Source: Streptomyces sulfonofaciens
GTDB lineage: Bacteria; Actinomycetota; Actinomycetes; Streptomycetales; Streptomycetaceae
NCBI RefSeq assembly: GCF_014656295.1
Contig: NZ_BNCD01000015.1
Span: 124,001 to 188,000 of the forward strand
Reading direction: 5' to 3'
Length of the DNA: 64,000 nt
Shown here in pieces: positions 56,382-64,000 of this stretch (the stretch's first letter is position 1; each line of letters opens with the position of its first letter). The notes under the pieces were generated by a model. It saw nothing but the letters and a program-made list of their open reading frames with translations, was not told where the DNA came from and did no database searches. Position numbers and translations under genes: made by a program.

Positions 56382-57338
56382 TCACCCGTGCAGGAAACTC
56401 ATGATTCCCTCAGAGATGCCCTGCGCCGCCTTCTGCCGCCACGCGCCGCTCGTCACCTCGGCGGCGTCGTGCGTGTCGCGCATGTTGCCGCACTCGATGA
56501 ACACCTTGGGCACCCGGGACAGGTTCAGCCCGCCCAGGTCGGCGCGGACGTCGAGGCCGGTGCCGCCGCCGATGTAGTTGGAGGGGGCGCTGCCGGTGGC
56601 GTGGGCGAAACGGCCGGCGACGCGCTCCCCGAGCTCGCGGGACGGCCCCGTGATCGCCCGGGTGTCCGCCCGGCCCTCGTGCACCGGCGCGGGCAGGATG
56701 ACGTGGAAGCCGCGGTCCCCGGCCGGGGCGCCGTCGGCGTGGATGGAGATCGCGGCGTCCGCGTGCGCCGTGTTGCCGATCCGGGCCCGCTCGTCGACGC
56801 AGGGGCCGAAGGCGCGGTCGCCGTCCTGCGTCAGGACGACCTCGGCGCCCTGCTCCTCCAGCAGCGCCCGCACCCGTCGTGAGACGTCGAGGGTGAACCG
56901 GGCCTCCGGGTATCCGGCGTTCGTGGCCGTGCCCGTGGTGTCGCACTCCTTGGTGCCGGTGCCGACGTCCACCTTGCGGTTGATCTCGTCGGGGTGCCGG
57001 TAGTTGTCCGGGTTGTGGCCCGGGTCGATCACGACGACCCTGCCGGCCAGGGGTCGCGCGGCCGTGTGCCCGGGAGCGCCGGCGGGGGGCTTGCCGTACG
57101 CCCGGCCGGGACCGCGGTCGCCGTAGGGCGTACCGGGCGCGCTCCGCGCGGTGGCGGCGCTCGGCGGGGGGCCGTCCGCGGGCGTGCCGTGCGGCGCCGG
57201 TCCGTCCACGGCCCGCCAGACGAGCCAGCCCACCAGGGCCACGGACAGCAGCGCAGCCACCGCCACGGCCGGCGCACGCCGCGGCGGACGGGAGCCGTCG
57301 GCCCCGTAAGGATCGCGGCCGGGACTCATGGGGGACAC
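56382..57338 (-). CDS. N-acetylmuramoyl-L-alanine amidase (Amidase_3), membrane-anchored
   Basis: 318 residues; ATG 57338, or ATG 57329 at MSPGRDP. A single membrane helix (AVAVAALLSVALVGWLVWRA, about 24-43) and a Pro/Ala linker lead to an Amidase_3 domain: RVVVIDPGHNPDNYRHPDE (first zinc His), TNAGYPEARFTLDVSRRVRA (zinc Glu), ADAAISIHADGAPAGDRG (second zinc His) and LSRVPKVFIECGNMRDTHDA (catalytic Glu). Two Cys (KECDTT and GPCVDE) match the disulphide of the mycobacterial Rv3717 type. It should cleave the muramoyl-peptide bond outside the membrane. Ten bp from the next gene upstream. Confidence 0.93.
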   Translation of the reverse strand: MSPMSPGRDPYGADGSRPPRRAPAVAVAALLSVALVGWLVWRAVDGPAPHGTPADGPPPSAATARSAPGTPYGDRGPGRAYGKPPAGAPGHTAARPLAGRVVVIDPGHNPDNYRHPDEINRKVDVGTGTKECDTTGTATNAGYPEARFTLDVSRRVRALLEEQGAEVVLTQDGDRAFGPCVDERARIGNTAHADAAISIHADGAPAGDRGFHVILPAPVHEGRADTRAITGPSRELGERVAGRFAHATGSAPSNYIGGGTGLDVRADLGGLNLSRVPKVFIECGNMRDTHDAAEVTSGAWRQKAAQGISEGIMSFLHG

Positions 57339-57347
57339 GGTCCGACT

Positions 57348-58064
57348 CTAGACCGCGGCCCCGGCCGCCTGCTCGGCGGTGCGCAGCACGCGCAGCGAGC
57401 GGACCGCCGCGACCTCGGCGAAGGCACCGGAGTCGAGGGCCCGCCGGTAGATGCGGTACGGGGCCCGGCCGCCGTCCGCGGGATCCGGGAACACATCGTG
57501 GATGACCAGCAGGCCGCCCGGTGCGAGATGCGGCGTCCAGCCCTCGTAGTCGCCCCTCGCGTGCTCGTCCGTGTGGCCGCCGTCGATGAAGACCAGGCCG
57601 AGCGGCGCCCGCCAGAGGCGCGCCACCTGCGGCGAACGGCCCACGACCGCCACCACGTGGTCCTCCAGACCGGCCTTGAACAGCGTCCTCCGGAAGACGG
57701 GCAGGGTGTCCATGCGTCCCACCCCGGGATCCGGATCCACCAGCTCCGGATCGTGGTACTCCCAGCCGGGCTGCTGCTCCTCGCTGCCCCGGTGGTGGTC
57801 GACCGTGACCGCGGTGACGCCCGCGGCACGGGCCGCGTCGGCCAGCAGCAGGGTGGAGCGGCCGCAGTAGGTGCCGACCTCCAGCAGCGGGAGCCCCAGC
57901 GCCGCGGCCCGGCACGCGGCCGCGTACAGGGCGAGCCCCTCGTCGAGGGGCATGAAGCCCTTGGCCGCCTCGAAGGCCGCGAGCACCTGCGGCGCGGGGT
58001 GCGGCACGGGTGCCGGCGGAGCGTGCACCGGCCGCTCGGACACCGGCGCGGGCTCGACGGCCAT
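57348..58064 (-). CDS. Class I SAM-dependent methyltransferase (Methyltransf_24-like)
   Basis: 238 residues from ATG 58064, which has GGAGGA at the right distance; the frame is open to 58787 only because an unrelated remnant precedes it. A 35-residue Pro-rich start leads to the fold: ALGLPLLEVGTYCGRSTLLL (SAM motif I), VTAVTVDHHRGSEEQQPGWE, EDHVVAVVGRSPQVARLWRA, LGLVFIDGGHTDEHARGDYE (FIDGxH) and GGLLVIHDVFPDPADGGRAP. FIDGGH-type enzymes methylate sugars or peptides in biosynthetic settings; the substrate here is unknown. The short spacing to the amidase suggests co-transcription. Confidence 0.9.
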   Translation of the reverse strand: MAVEPAPVSERPVHAPPAPVPHPAPQVLAAFEAAKGFMPLDEGLALYAAACRAAALGLPLLEVGTYCGRSTLLLADAARAAGVTAVTVDHHRGSEEQQPGWEYHDPELVDPDPGVGRMDTLPVFRRTLFKAGLEDHVVAVVGRSPQVARLWRAPLGLVFIDGGHTDEHARGDYEGWTPHLAPGGLLVIHDVFPDPADGGRAPYRIYRRALDSGAFAEVAAVRSLRVLRTAEQAAGAAV

Positions 58065-58199
58065 GGGTTCCTCCAGCTCGGGGGCGTACGTCGGCACGGG
58101 CGGTTGCGCCCGTTGCGCAGGCCCGCGCCCATGCTGCCGTACGCTCCCGCGGCCGGTGGCGGCGGGGGCGTGGCGCGGCGGACGGCCGGGCCGGGAGCC

Positions 58200-58631
58200 G
58201 GCGGCGGTGTCATGGGCTTCGAGGATGCAGATGAGCTTGTTCAGCTTGCACTGGCCGATGATGTTGGAGACGTCGCTCGCGTTGTTCTGGGTCCAGCGGG
58301 CGCCGGTGCTCAGCACGATGCGGGCGCTGTTGGCGCCGAGGGCCCTGATGTCCTTCAGCGACTGGGTGGTCCTGTCGGCGTACCAGGCGTGGGCGGCACT
58401 GACGCCCCGCAGGACGAAGGCGCTGCCGTTGCCCTCGACCAGCTTGCCACCGCTGATGTGCAGACCGGTGGCGGCGGGCGCGGCACCGCTCGCCGCGGCT
58501 GTCTGGACGGGGCCGAGGGCGGCGAGGGCGAGTCCGGCCAGGGCGGCGAGCGCGGTCGGCAGGCTCCGGATGCGGCGGCGCGGGCCCTGGCCTAGTGTCG
58601 GTGTGCCACCTGTGGGACGGTCGTGTTCCAC
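58200..58631 (-). pseudogene. Truncated glycoside hydrolase family 5 (mannanase-like) remnant
   Basis: From GTG 58631 the sequence encodes a signal peptide (RIRSLPTALAALAGLALAAL ... TAAAS) and about 90 residues of a secreted GH5 beta-mannanase N-terminus: GLHISGGKLVEGNGSAFVLR, GVSAAHAWYADRT, DIRALGANSARIVLSTGARW and KLNKLICILEAHDT. In full enzymes this is followed by some 200 residues with both catalytic Glu. Here homology ends at EAHDT and the frame runs on through Pro/Arg-rich filler into the methyltransferase. The gene has lost its active site by a deletion that, by chance, left the frame open. Confidence 0.8.
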
Positions 58632-58652
58632 CGGCACGACCTGGAGAGACCC

Positions 58653-58979
58653 ATGGCCACCGCTTCCCTGCCCGCCCCCGTCCGCCGGGCCGTCGACGCC
58701 GCCAACAACGGGGACACCGACGCGTTCCTCGCCGCCTTCGCGGAGGACGGCGCGGTGAACGACTGGGGACGTGAGTTCCGCGGGCACGACGCCATCCGGG
58801 GCTGGAGCGACGAGGAGTTCATCGGCAAGCAGGTGACCCTGGACATCACCGGCACCCGGGCGGACGGCGACACCGTCACCGTCAGCGCCCAGGTCGGCGG
58901 GAGCGGCTTCAACGGCCCCTCCGACTTCGCCTTCATCGTCGAGGGGGACCGGATCGGCCTGATGAGGATCACCGGCTGA
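58653..58979 (+). CDS. Small SnoaL-like / NTF2-fold protein
   Basis: 108 residues from ATG 58653, with GGAGAG six bases upstream. The NTF2-like cone: APVRRAVDAANNGDTDAFLA, AFAEDGAVNDWGREFRGHDA, IRGWSDEEFIGKQVTLDITG, VTVSAQVGGSGFNGPSDFAF and IVEGDRIGLMRITG. The DGAVNDWG and HDAIRGWSDEEF pieces are typical of stand-alone nuclear-transport-factor-2-like proteins in actinobacteria, several of which are isomerases, hydrolases or ligand carriers. It is divergent from the GH5 remnant, 22 bp apart. Substrate unknown. Confidence 0.92.
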   Translation: MATASLPAPVRRAVDAANNGDTDAFLAAFAEDGAVNDWGREFRGHDAIRGWSDEEFIGKQVTLDITGTRADGDTVTVSAQVGGSGFNGPSDFAFIVEGDRIGLMRITG

Positions 58980-59227
58980 CCGTTCCGTTCGCGGGACGGC
59001 CCGTCAGGCCCGGGTGCACCGGGTCAGGACCGCGGCGGTGGACTCACCGGAAGGCGGTGCGCTCGCAGCCGCCGACCGCCGACCGCGACCGCCGACCGCC
59101 GGCCGCGGTCATGTCAGGGGCCTGGCGGCCGGCCGTGGCGTGCGGCTGCGCGTCGCTCACCCGCACGAGCCGCGGGGCCGGCCCCGGGCCGGGCCTGACG
59201 GTGGCCCGGGGCGCCCGCGGCCCTTGC

Positions 59228-61204
59228 TCAGGAGCCGCTGCGGGGACGTTCGAGCGTGGCGGCGGCCTCCTGGCGGGGTGCGGGGACCAGGGCCGAGAGG
59301 GGGAGGTCGACCTCCACGGGGCCCGCGTGGCCCGAGTACGTGGCCGCGGAGGCGCGCGGCGCATGACCGCCCGCCGTCGCGGCGAGCACGTAGGGGCCGG
59401 GGGCGGGCACGGTGAGGACGTAGCGGCCGGCCGTGTCGGTGAGCGCGGCGCCCGCCTGGCGGCCGCGGCCGTCGATCAGCGTCACCTTCGCGCGGGCCAC
59501 GGGCGAGCCCGCGGCGTCGAGCACCCGGCCGTGGAAGCCGCAGCTTCCGCGGCGCGGGACGTCCGAGGCCGGCCGTGTGTCCGCGGCGTGCGGCGCGGTG
59601 CGGACGGGCACGGCGCCGACCTGCGCCCCGGGAGCCGCGACGGAGGCGGCCGCGGGTACCGGCTGCGGCGCGGCGGTGCCGGTGGCGCCGGGCACCGCGG
59701 TGTCGTCCGACGCGGCGCGCAGGTGCGGCTGCGGGGCCACCCGGCGGCGGGACGGCAGGAACACCGCCAGGACCAGACCGCCGGCGACCGCACAGGTGGC
59801 GATCAGGAACGACACCCGGAAGCCGTGCATCGTCGGCACCGCGATGCCGTCCGGCGTCACGTTCGCCGTACGGGCCAGCACCATGCCGATGACGGCGCTG
59901 GAGACCGAGGTGCCGATGGAGCGCATCAGGGCGTTGAGGCCGTTGGCGGCGCCGGTCTCCGACGGGTCCACCGCACCGATGATCAGGGCGGGCAGCGAGG
60001 AGTACGCGAGCCCGATGCCCGCGCCCACCACCACCGAGATCACGACGGTCTGCCATGCCTCGCTCATCAGGCCGAGCCCGGCGCCGTAGCCGATGCCGAT
60101 CACGAGCATGCCGAGGAGCAGCGACATCTTGGGCCCGTAGGCCCTTGAGAGCTTCGCGTACAGCGGCGCCGTGAGCATCATCGTCAGCCCGAGCGGGGCC
60201 ACGCAGAGACCGGCGACCACCATGGACTGGCCGAGGCCGTAGCCGGTGGCCTTGGGCAGTTGGAGCAACTGCGGCAGGACCAGCGAGATTGCGTAGAAGG
60301 CCACGCCGACCATGATCGAGGTCAGGTTGGTCAGCAGCACCTCGCGCCGTGCCGTGGTGCGCAGGTCCACCAGCGGGGCCTTCATCCGCAGCTCCATCAG
60401 GCCCCACAGGAGGAGGACCGCGACGGAGGCGCCGAACAGGGCGAGGGTCGTCGGCGAACCCCATCCCCAGTCGCTGCCCTTGGTGACGGGCAGCAGCAGG
60501 AGTATCAGGCCGGCGGAGAGCCCGAGGGCGCCCGCCAGGTCGAACCTGCCGCGGGCGCGCACCGCCGACTCCGGCACCATCAGCAGCGTGAGCAGGATCG
60601 CCAGCACGCCGAGCCCGGCGGCGGTGAAGAACAGGGCGTGCCAGTCGAAGTGCTGGGCGACCAGCGCGGCACCCGGCAGCGCCAGGCCACCGCCGACGCC
60701 GATCGAGGAGCTCATCAGCGCCATCGCACCGGGGAGCCGCTCGCGCGGCAGTTCGTCCCGCATCAGGCCGATGCCCAGCGGGATCGCGCCCATCGCGAAG
60801 CCCTGGAGCGCACGGCCGGCGATCATGATCAGTAGCTGGTCGGTGAAACCGCAGATCAGCGAGCCGATCACCATGACGGCGAGGCTGGCGAGCAGCATGC
60901 GCCGCTTGCCGTACAGGTCACCGAGACGGCCCATGATCGGGGTGGCCACGGCGCCGGCGAGCAGGGTGGAGGTCATGACCCAGGTGGCATTGCTCGCCGA
61001 GGTGCTGAGCAGGGTCGGCAGGTCCTTGATGACCGGCACGAGCAGCGTCTGCATCACGGCGACCGTGATGCCGGCGAAGGCGAGGACGGGGACGATGCCG
61101 CCGCGGCCGTCCCGGTGCTTCCCCGGGTCCTCGGGAAGTCCGGACACGGGAACGGCGGTCAGGGGGGCCGCCGTTCCGGGGTGCTGGTCGGTCGTCGGGG
61201 TCAT
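59228..61204 (-). CDS. DHA2-type MFS exporter with C-terminal carboxypeptidase-regulatory-like domain
   Basis: 658 residues from ATG 61204. Residues 35-490 are a 14-helix MFS: FAGITVAVMQTLLVPVIKDL, GRLGDLYGKRRMLLASLAVM (motif A), GRALQGFAMGAIPLGIGLMR and SSSIGVGGGLALPGAALVAQ (motif C region). A 70-residue Ala/Pro linker follows, then about 80 residues of a beta-sandwich: RRGSCGFHGRVLDAAGSPVA, RAKVTLIDGRGRQAGAALTD, TAGRYVLTVPAPGPYVLAAT and AGGHAPRASAATYSG, a carboxypeptidase regulatory-like (CarboxypepD_reg) fold. By helix count the extra domain is expected at the cytoplasmic end. Divergent from a second exporter. Confidence 0.9.
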   Translation of the reverse strand: MTPTTDQHPGTAAPLTAVPVSGLPEDPGKHRDGRGGIVPVLAFAGITVAVMQTLLVPVIKDLPTLLSTSASNATWVMTSTLLAGAVATPIMGRLGDLYGKRRMLLASLAVMVIGSLICGFTDQLLIMIAGRALQGFAMGAIPLGIGLMRDELPRERLPGAMALMSSSIGVGGGLALPGAALVAQHFDWHALFFTAAGLGVLAILLTLLMVPESAVRARGRFDLAGALGLSAGLILLLLPVTKGSDWGWGSPTTLALFGASVAVLLLWGLMELRMKAPLVDLRTTARREVLLTNLTSIMVGVAFYAISLVLPQLLQLPKATGYGLGQSMVVAGLCVAPLGLTMMLTAPLYAKLSRAYGPKMSLLLGMLVIGIGYGAGLGLMSEAWQTVVISVVVGAGIGLAYSSLPALIIGAVDPSETGAANGLNALMRSIGTSVSSAVIGMVLARTANVTPDGIAVPTMHGFRVSFLIATCAVAGGLVLAVFLPSRRRVAPQPHLRAASDDTAVPGATGTAAPQPVPAAASVAAPGAQVGAVPVRTAPHAADTRPASDVPRRGSCGFHGRVLDAAGSPVARAKVTLIDGRGRQAGAALTDTAGRYVLTVPAPGPYVLAATAGGHAPRASAATYSGHAGPVEVDLPLSALVPAPRQEAAATLERPRSGS

Positions 61205-61737
61205 TCTGTGCGGCCTCCAGGGCAGGAGTGGGAGGGCTGACGCCGGATGGCGCGGAGCGGTCGGTCGTGCGGTCGGTCGTCGGGTTGCGGCGGTTCGGCG
61301 CCGCGGGCCGCGGTGCCCGCGGGGTCGCGCGCCCGCTGCCGTGGCGTGCGGGGCCGGTGCGGTCCCGCGGGTTCGTGCGTGCGCCCGGCGCGGCCCTGTG
61401 CTGTGCGACCGGGACGCGCGGCGGTACGTGGCACATGAACTTACCTGCGCCGTGCCATATTCCGAGGAACATCGTACGAACACCAATCTTGACCTGTTCG
61501 TGACACTCCGGTCCGTCGTATGCGGGGGTTTGCATGGCACTCGGAGAGCGGGCCGGTCCGGGCCCGAGCGGGTGCACCGCTGGTCGGCGCGCACCGCGGC
61601 CGGCGGTTGCGATGAGGGATGGTGCGGGTGAGTCTGGAGGTGTGTCGTATGACTTTCGAGGCCGGTGGGGGACCGGGGCAGACAGGTCGTCACTCATACG
61701 GCGAAATCCCGACGGGGGTCCTGAGGCCCGTGCAAAC
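61205..61737. other. 533-bp divergent promoter region between two exporters
   Basis: Between about 61430 and 61510 the sequence is locally AT-richer. It contains the direct repeat GAACA-N6-GAACA with a central palindrome TCGTACGA (about 61468-61486). TTGACC at about 61490 could be a -35 for the plus-strand exporter. No regulator gene lies in the gap and none of the short frames is convincing. Confidence 0.5.
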
Positions 61738-63192
61738 ATGACCCGCATGCTCAGAGTCGCTGAAGCCCCCCCACTCACCCACCGCACTCCAGCCCCGACG
61801 TGGCTTGTCGTACTCGCCGCCTGCGCGGGGGAGTTCCTCGTCGTCCTCGATGTGTCCGTGGTCAACGTGGCGCTGCCCTCCATGCGGGCGGACCTGGGGC
61901 TCAGCGCGTCAGGGCTCCAGTGGGTCGTGAACGCCTACTCCATCGCCTTCGCGGGCTTCATGCTGCTCGGCGGCCGTACCGGCGACGTCTTCGGGCGCAA
62001 GCGCATGTTCCTCGTGGGACTCGCGCTGTTCACGCTGGCCTCCTTCGCGGGCGGTCTCGCCCAGGAGGGCTGGCAGCTCCTCGCCGCCCGCGCGGCCCAG
62101 GGCCTGGGCGCCGCGGTGCTCGCGCCGGCCACGCTGACCATCCTCACCTCCGCCGTCCCGGAGGGTCCGGCGCACGCACGCGCGATCGCGACGTGGAGCG
62201 CGGTGGGCGCGGGCGGTGGCGCCGCGGGCGGCCTGGTCGGCGGGCTGCTGACCGAGACGCTGTCCTGGCGCTGGGTGCTGCTGATCAACGTGCCGGTCGG
62301 CGCGCTGGTACTGGCCGGGGCCGCCCGCTGGGTGACCGAGAGCAGGGCAGGCGGTACCCGCCGCCTCGACCTGCCGGGCGCGGTGCTGGTCACCGCGGGC
62401 ACCGCCGTACTCGCGTACGGCATCGTGCAGACCGAAGCGGCCGGCTGGACGGCCCCCGCGACCCTGGTACCGCTGATCGCGGGACCGCTGCTGCTCGCCG
62501 TGTTCCTGCTGGTGGAGGGGCGCACCCGGGTGCCGCTGATGCCGCTGCAACTGTTCAGGCTGCGGTCGGTGGCCGCCGCCAATGCCGTGATGTTCATCTG
62601 CGGCGCCGGCATGGTGTGCATGTGGTTCCTGATGACGCTGTACGCCCAGAACGTCCTGGGCTACACCCCGCTGGACGCCGGGATCGCCCTCGTCCCCAGC
62701 TCGGTGAGCGTGATCGTGGGCTCCAAGGCGGCGCCCCGGCTGATGCGGGCACTGGGGGCCAGGGACGTCGCCGTACTGGGCATCCTGGTCGCCGTGGTCG
62801 GGTTCGCCTGGCAGTCGACGATGCGGGCGGACGGCTCGTACACCACCTCGATCCTGCTGCCCGGCATCGTGATGATGTTCGGCGCGGGCCTCTCGACGAC
62901 CCCGCTCGCCGCGCTGGCCACCTCCGGCGCCGACCCGGACGACGCGGGCCTGGTCTCCGGCCTGGTCAACTGCTCCCGCACGCTCGGCGGCGCGATCGGC
63001 CTCGCCGTGCTGTCCACGGTGGCGGCGTCCCGTACGGCCGGCGGCTCCGATCCCGAGGCCCTCACCGCGGGCTACGCCCTGGCCTTCCGCTGCGCCGCCG
63101 TGATCCTGGTCGCCTCGGCACTCGTCATGCTGCTCTGGATGCCGCGGCGCACCCAGCACCCGGCGGCGGCCGGCGAGGTCGGTACGGAGTAG
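61738..63192 (+). CDS. DHA2-type MFS drug exporter
   Basis: 484 residues from ATG 61738 (a second ATG three codons on is possible). Fourteen hydrophobic segments. Motifs: GEFLVVLDVSVVNVALPSMR (motif D1), LLGGRTGDVFGRKRMFLVGL (motif A), RAAQGLGAAVLAPATLTILT, WSAVGAGGGAAGGLVGGLLT (motif C, antiporter) and LSWRWVLLINVPVGALVLAG. No added domain. It is the divergent partner of the exporter with a regulatory-like tail; a shared promoter region may co-regulate them. Drug specificity cannot be read from sequence. A stem-loop follows its stop. Confidence 0.93.
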   Translation: MTRMLRVAEAPPLTHRTPAPTWLVVLAACAGEFLVVLDVSVVNVALPSMRADLGLSASGLQWVVNAYSIAFAGFMLLGGRTGDVFGRKRMFLVGLALFTLASFAGGLAQEGWQLLAARAAQGLGAAVLAPATLTILTSAVPEGPAHARAIATWSAVGAGGGAAGGLVGGLLTETLSWRWVLLINVPVGALVLAGAARWVTESRAGGTRRLDLPGAVLVTAGTAVLAYGIVQTEAAGWTAPATLVPLIAGPLLLAVFLLVEGRTRVPLMPLQLFRLRSVAAANAVMFICGAGMVCMWFLMTLYAQNVLGYTPLDAGIALVPSSVSVIVGSKAAPRLMRALGARDVAVLGILVAVVGFAWQSTMRADGSYTTSILLPGIVMMFGAGLSTTPLAALATSGADPDDAGLVSGLVNCSRTLGGAIGLAVLSTVAASRTAGGSDPEALTAGYALAFRCAAVILVASALVMLLWMPRRTQHPAAAGEVGTE

Positions 63193-63210
63193 TCCAGCGG
63201 GCCGCCGCCC

Positions 63211-63245
63211 GGCACCACCCGGCCGGTGCCGCGCCGGGTGGTGCC
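63211..63245 (+). terminator. terminator hairpin after the MFS exporter
   Basis: GGCACCACCCGGC (63211-63223) pairs perfectly with GCCGGGTGGTGCC (63233-63245) across a 9-nt loop, 18 bp after the stop. Confidence 0.88.
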
Positions 63246-63430
63246 GAGCCGGCCGGTGCCCGGTCTCCCGGACGGGGACCGGGCGGTGCGGCCGGGCCGA
63301 GCCATGCGGCGGCGTCGGGCACCGGCTCGCCGGTGATCCCCTGGTCGTCCGCCGGCCTCCGGTCGCGCCCGGTGGTGTCCGGTCGCGCCGGTGCGTCAGG
63401 CGGCCCCGGCGGGCCTGAGCGGATCCCGCG

Positions 63431-64000
63431 TCACAGCCACCCCTGCTGGCGTGCCTCCCGTACCGCCTCCATCCGGTTGCGGGTACCGGTCTTGCCGATG
63501 GCCGACGACAGGTAGTTGCGCACCGTCGACTCCGACAGGTGCACCTTCGCCGCGACATCCGCGACCGTCGCACCGTCCGCCGAGGCGACCAGCACCTCGC
63601 GCTCGCGGGGCGTGAGCGGATTGGGGCCCGCACTGAGCGCGGCCGCGGCCAGCGCCGGGTCGACCACCGTCTCGCCGGCGAGCACCCGACGGATCGCCGC
63701 GGCCAGCTCCTCCACCGGGCCGTCCTTGACGAGGAAGCCCGCCGCGCCCGCCTCCATGGCCCGCCGCAGGTAACCCGGCCGCCCGAACGTCGTCAGGATC
63801 AGCACGCGGCACTGCGGGCACGCCGTGCGCAGCTCCGCCGCCGCGTCCAGACCGCTGCACCCGGGCAGTTCGATGTCCAGCAGCGCCACGTCAGGCCGCT
63901 CCCGGGCCGCTGCCGCCACGATCGCGTCACCGGCGGCCACCTGCGCGACGACCTCCATGTCGTCCTCCAGCCCGAGCAGCAGGGCCAGCGCGCCGCGCAT
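63431..64000 (-). CDS. LuxR/NarL-type response regulator (5' partial)
   Basis: 190 residues are visible; the N-terminus with the first acidic pair lies beyond the window edge, since MRGALALLLGLEDDMEVVAQ is helix 1 of a receiver. Features: RPDVALLDIELPGCSGLDAA (phospho-acceptor Asp), CRVLILTTFGRPGYLRRAME, GFLVKDGPVEELAAAIRRVL (Lys switch) and the GerE output domain LTPREREVLVASADGATVAD with VAAKVHLSESTVRNYLSSAI. The DesR-like pattern suggests a membrane-kinase partner just outside the window. The only cut is at the 5' end. Confidence 0.93.
   Translation of the reverse strand: MRGALALLLGLEDDMEVVAQVAAGDAIVAAAARERPDVALLDIELPGCSGLDAAAELRTACPQCRVLILTTFGRPGYLRRAMEAGAAGFLVKDGPVEELAAAIRRVLAGETVVDPALAAAALSAGPNPLTPREREVLVASADGATVADVAAKVHLSESTVRNYLSSAIGKTGTRNRMEAVREARQQGWL

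Noticed and set aside
61460..61490. LexA/SOS box between the two exporters
   Set aside because: The GAAC halves are direct repeats, not inverted (no GTTC partner at the right spacing).

Overview
The window is very GC-rich, with strong third-position G/C bias, frequent GTG starts, ATGA/GTGA stop-start overlaps and Streptomyces-type gene families (DUF475, DUF4097, SCO2322 family, DUF5336, GT87/PAP2 fusion, MFS with a C-terminal MarR-like domain). I read it as chromosomal DNA of a Streptomyces or close relative. The species cannot be told from the sequence. No insertion sequence, CRISPR array or rRNA was seen. One tRNA (Val, TAC) is present.

Layout. 1-8.9 kb: a Ter stress-response island with three TerD-type proteins, a TerC-like DUF475 membrane protein, and a biosynthetic operon (HpcH/HpaI lyase-like, a giant phosphoribosyltransferase-TRSP-StiP-PELOTA fusion, HAD hydrolase). 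9.4-12.1 kb: a two-component system, an O-methyltransferase and an FmdB-type zinc ribbon. 12.3-15.2 kb: a galactonate-type operon (dehydratase, KDPG-type aldolase, PfkB kinase). 15.4-17.9 kb: two envelope-associated proteins of unknown role. 18.2-20.5 kb: tRNA-Val followed by an atypical nuclease pair, a membrane-anchored HEPN plus PD-(D/E)xK protein and a GIY-YIG protein. 20.8-37.7 kb: mostly single accessory or housekeeping genes (M15 peptidase, AraC/VOC pair, DedA, Cu/Zn SOD-like, DoxX, secreted HNH nuclease, manganese-riboswitch-controlled GDT1 transporter, HAD, peptidoglycan-binding protein, MFS-MarR fusion, GNAT, RibD-type reductase, FHA). 37.8-43.7 kb: a methyltransferase, an MHS-type transporter broken by an in-frame TGA, a GT87/PAP2 fusion and YoaK. 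44-50.1 kb: a tightly overlapping five-gene operon pairing an ECF vitamin-type importer with a secreted alpha/alpha-barrel protein and an SCO2322-family protein. 50.5-54.8 kb: a KstR-like TetR regulator divergent from a glycosyltransferase, methyltransferase and (alpha/alpha)-barrel operon, with a matching operator between them. 54.9-64 kb: small membrane proteins, an amidase, a methyltransferase preceded in frame by a glycoside hydrolase family 5 remnant, two divergent MFS exporters, and a response regulator cut by the window edge.

The best candidates for under-described biology are the HEPN/PD-(D/E)xK membrane protein beside the tRNA, the single-chain Ter nucleoside-pathway enzyme with hexanucleotide expansions, the ECF operon with an extracytoplasmic barrel protein, and the KstR-like/GT/MT/barrel cluster. 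Two transporter genes (N-terminus near 32.5-33.0 kb, and 39.85 kb) carry a likely frameshift and a nonsense codon; read errors have to be excluded for both. All family names come from reading motifs; no database search was run.
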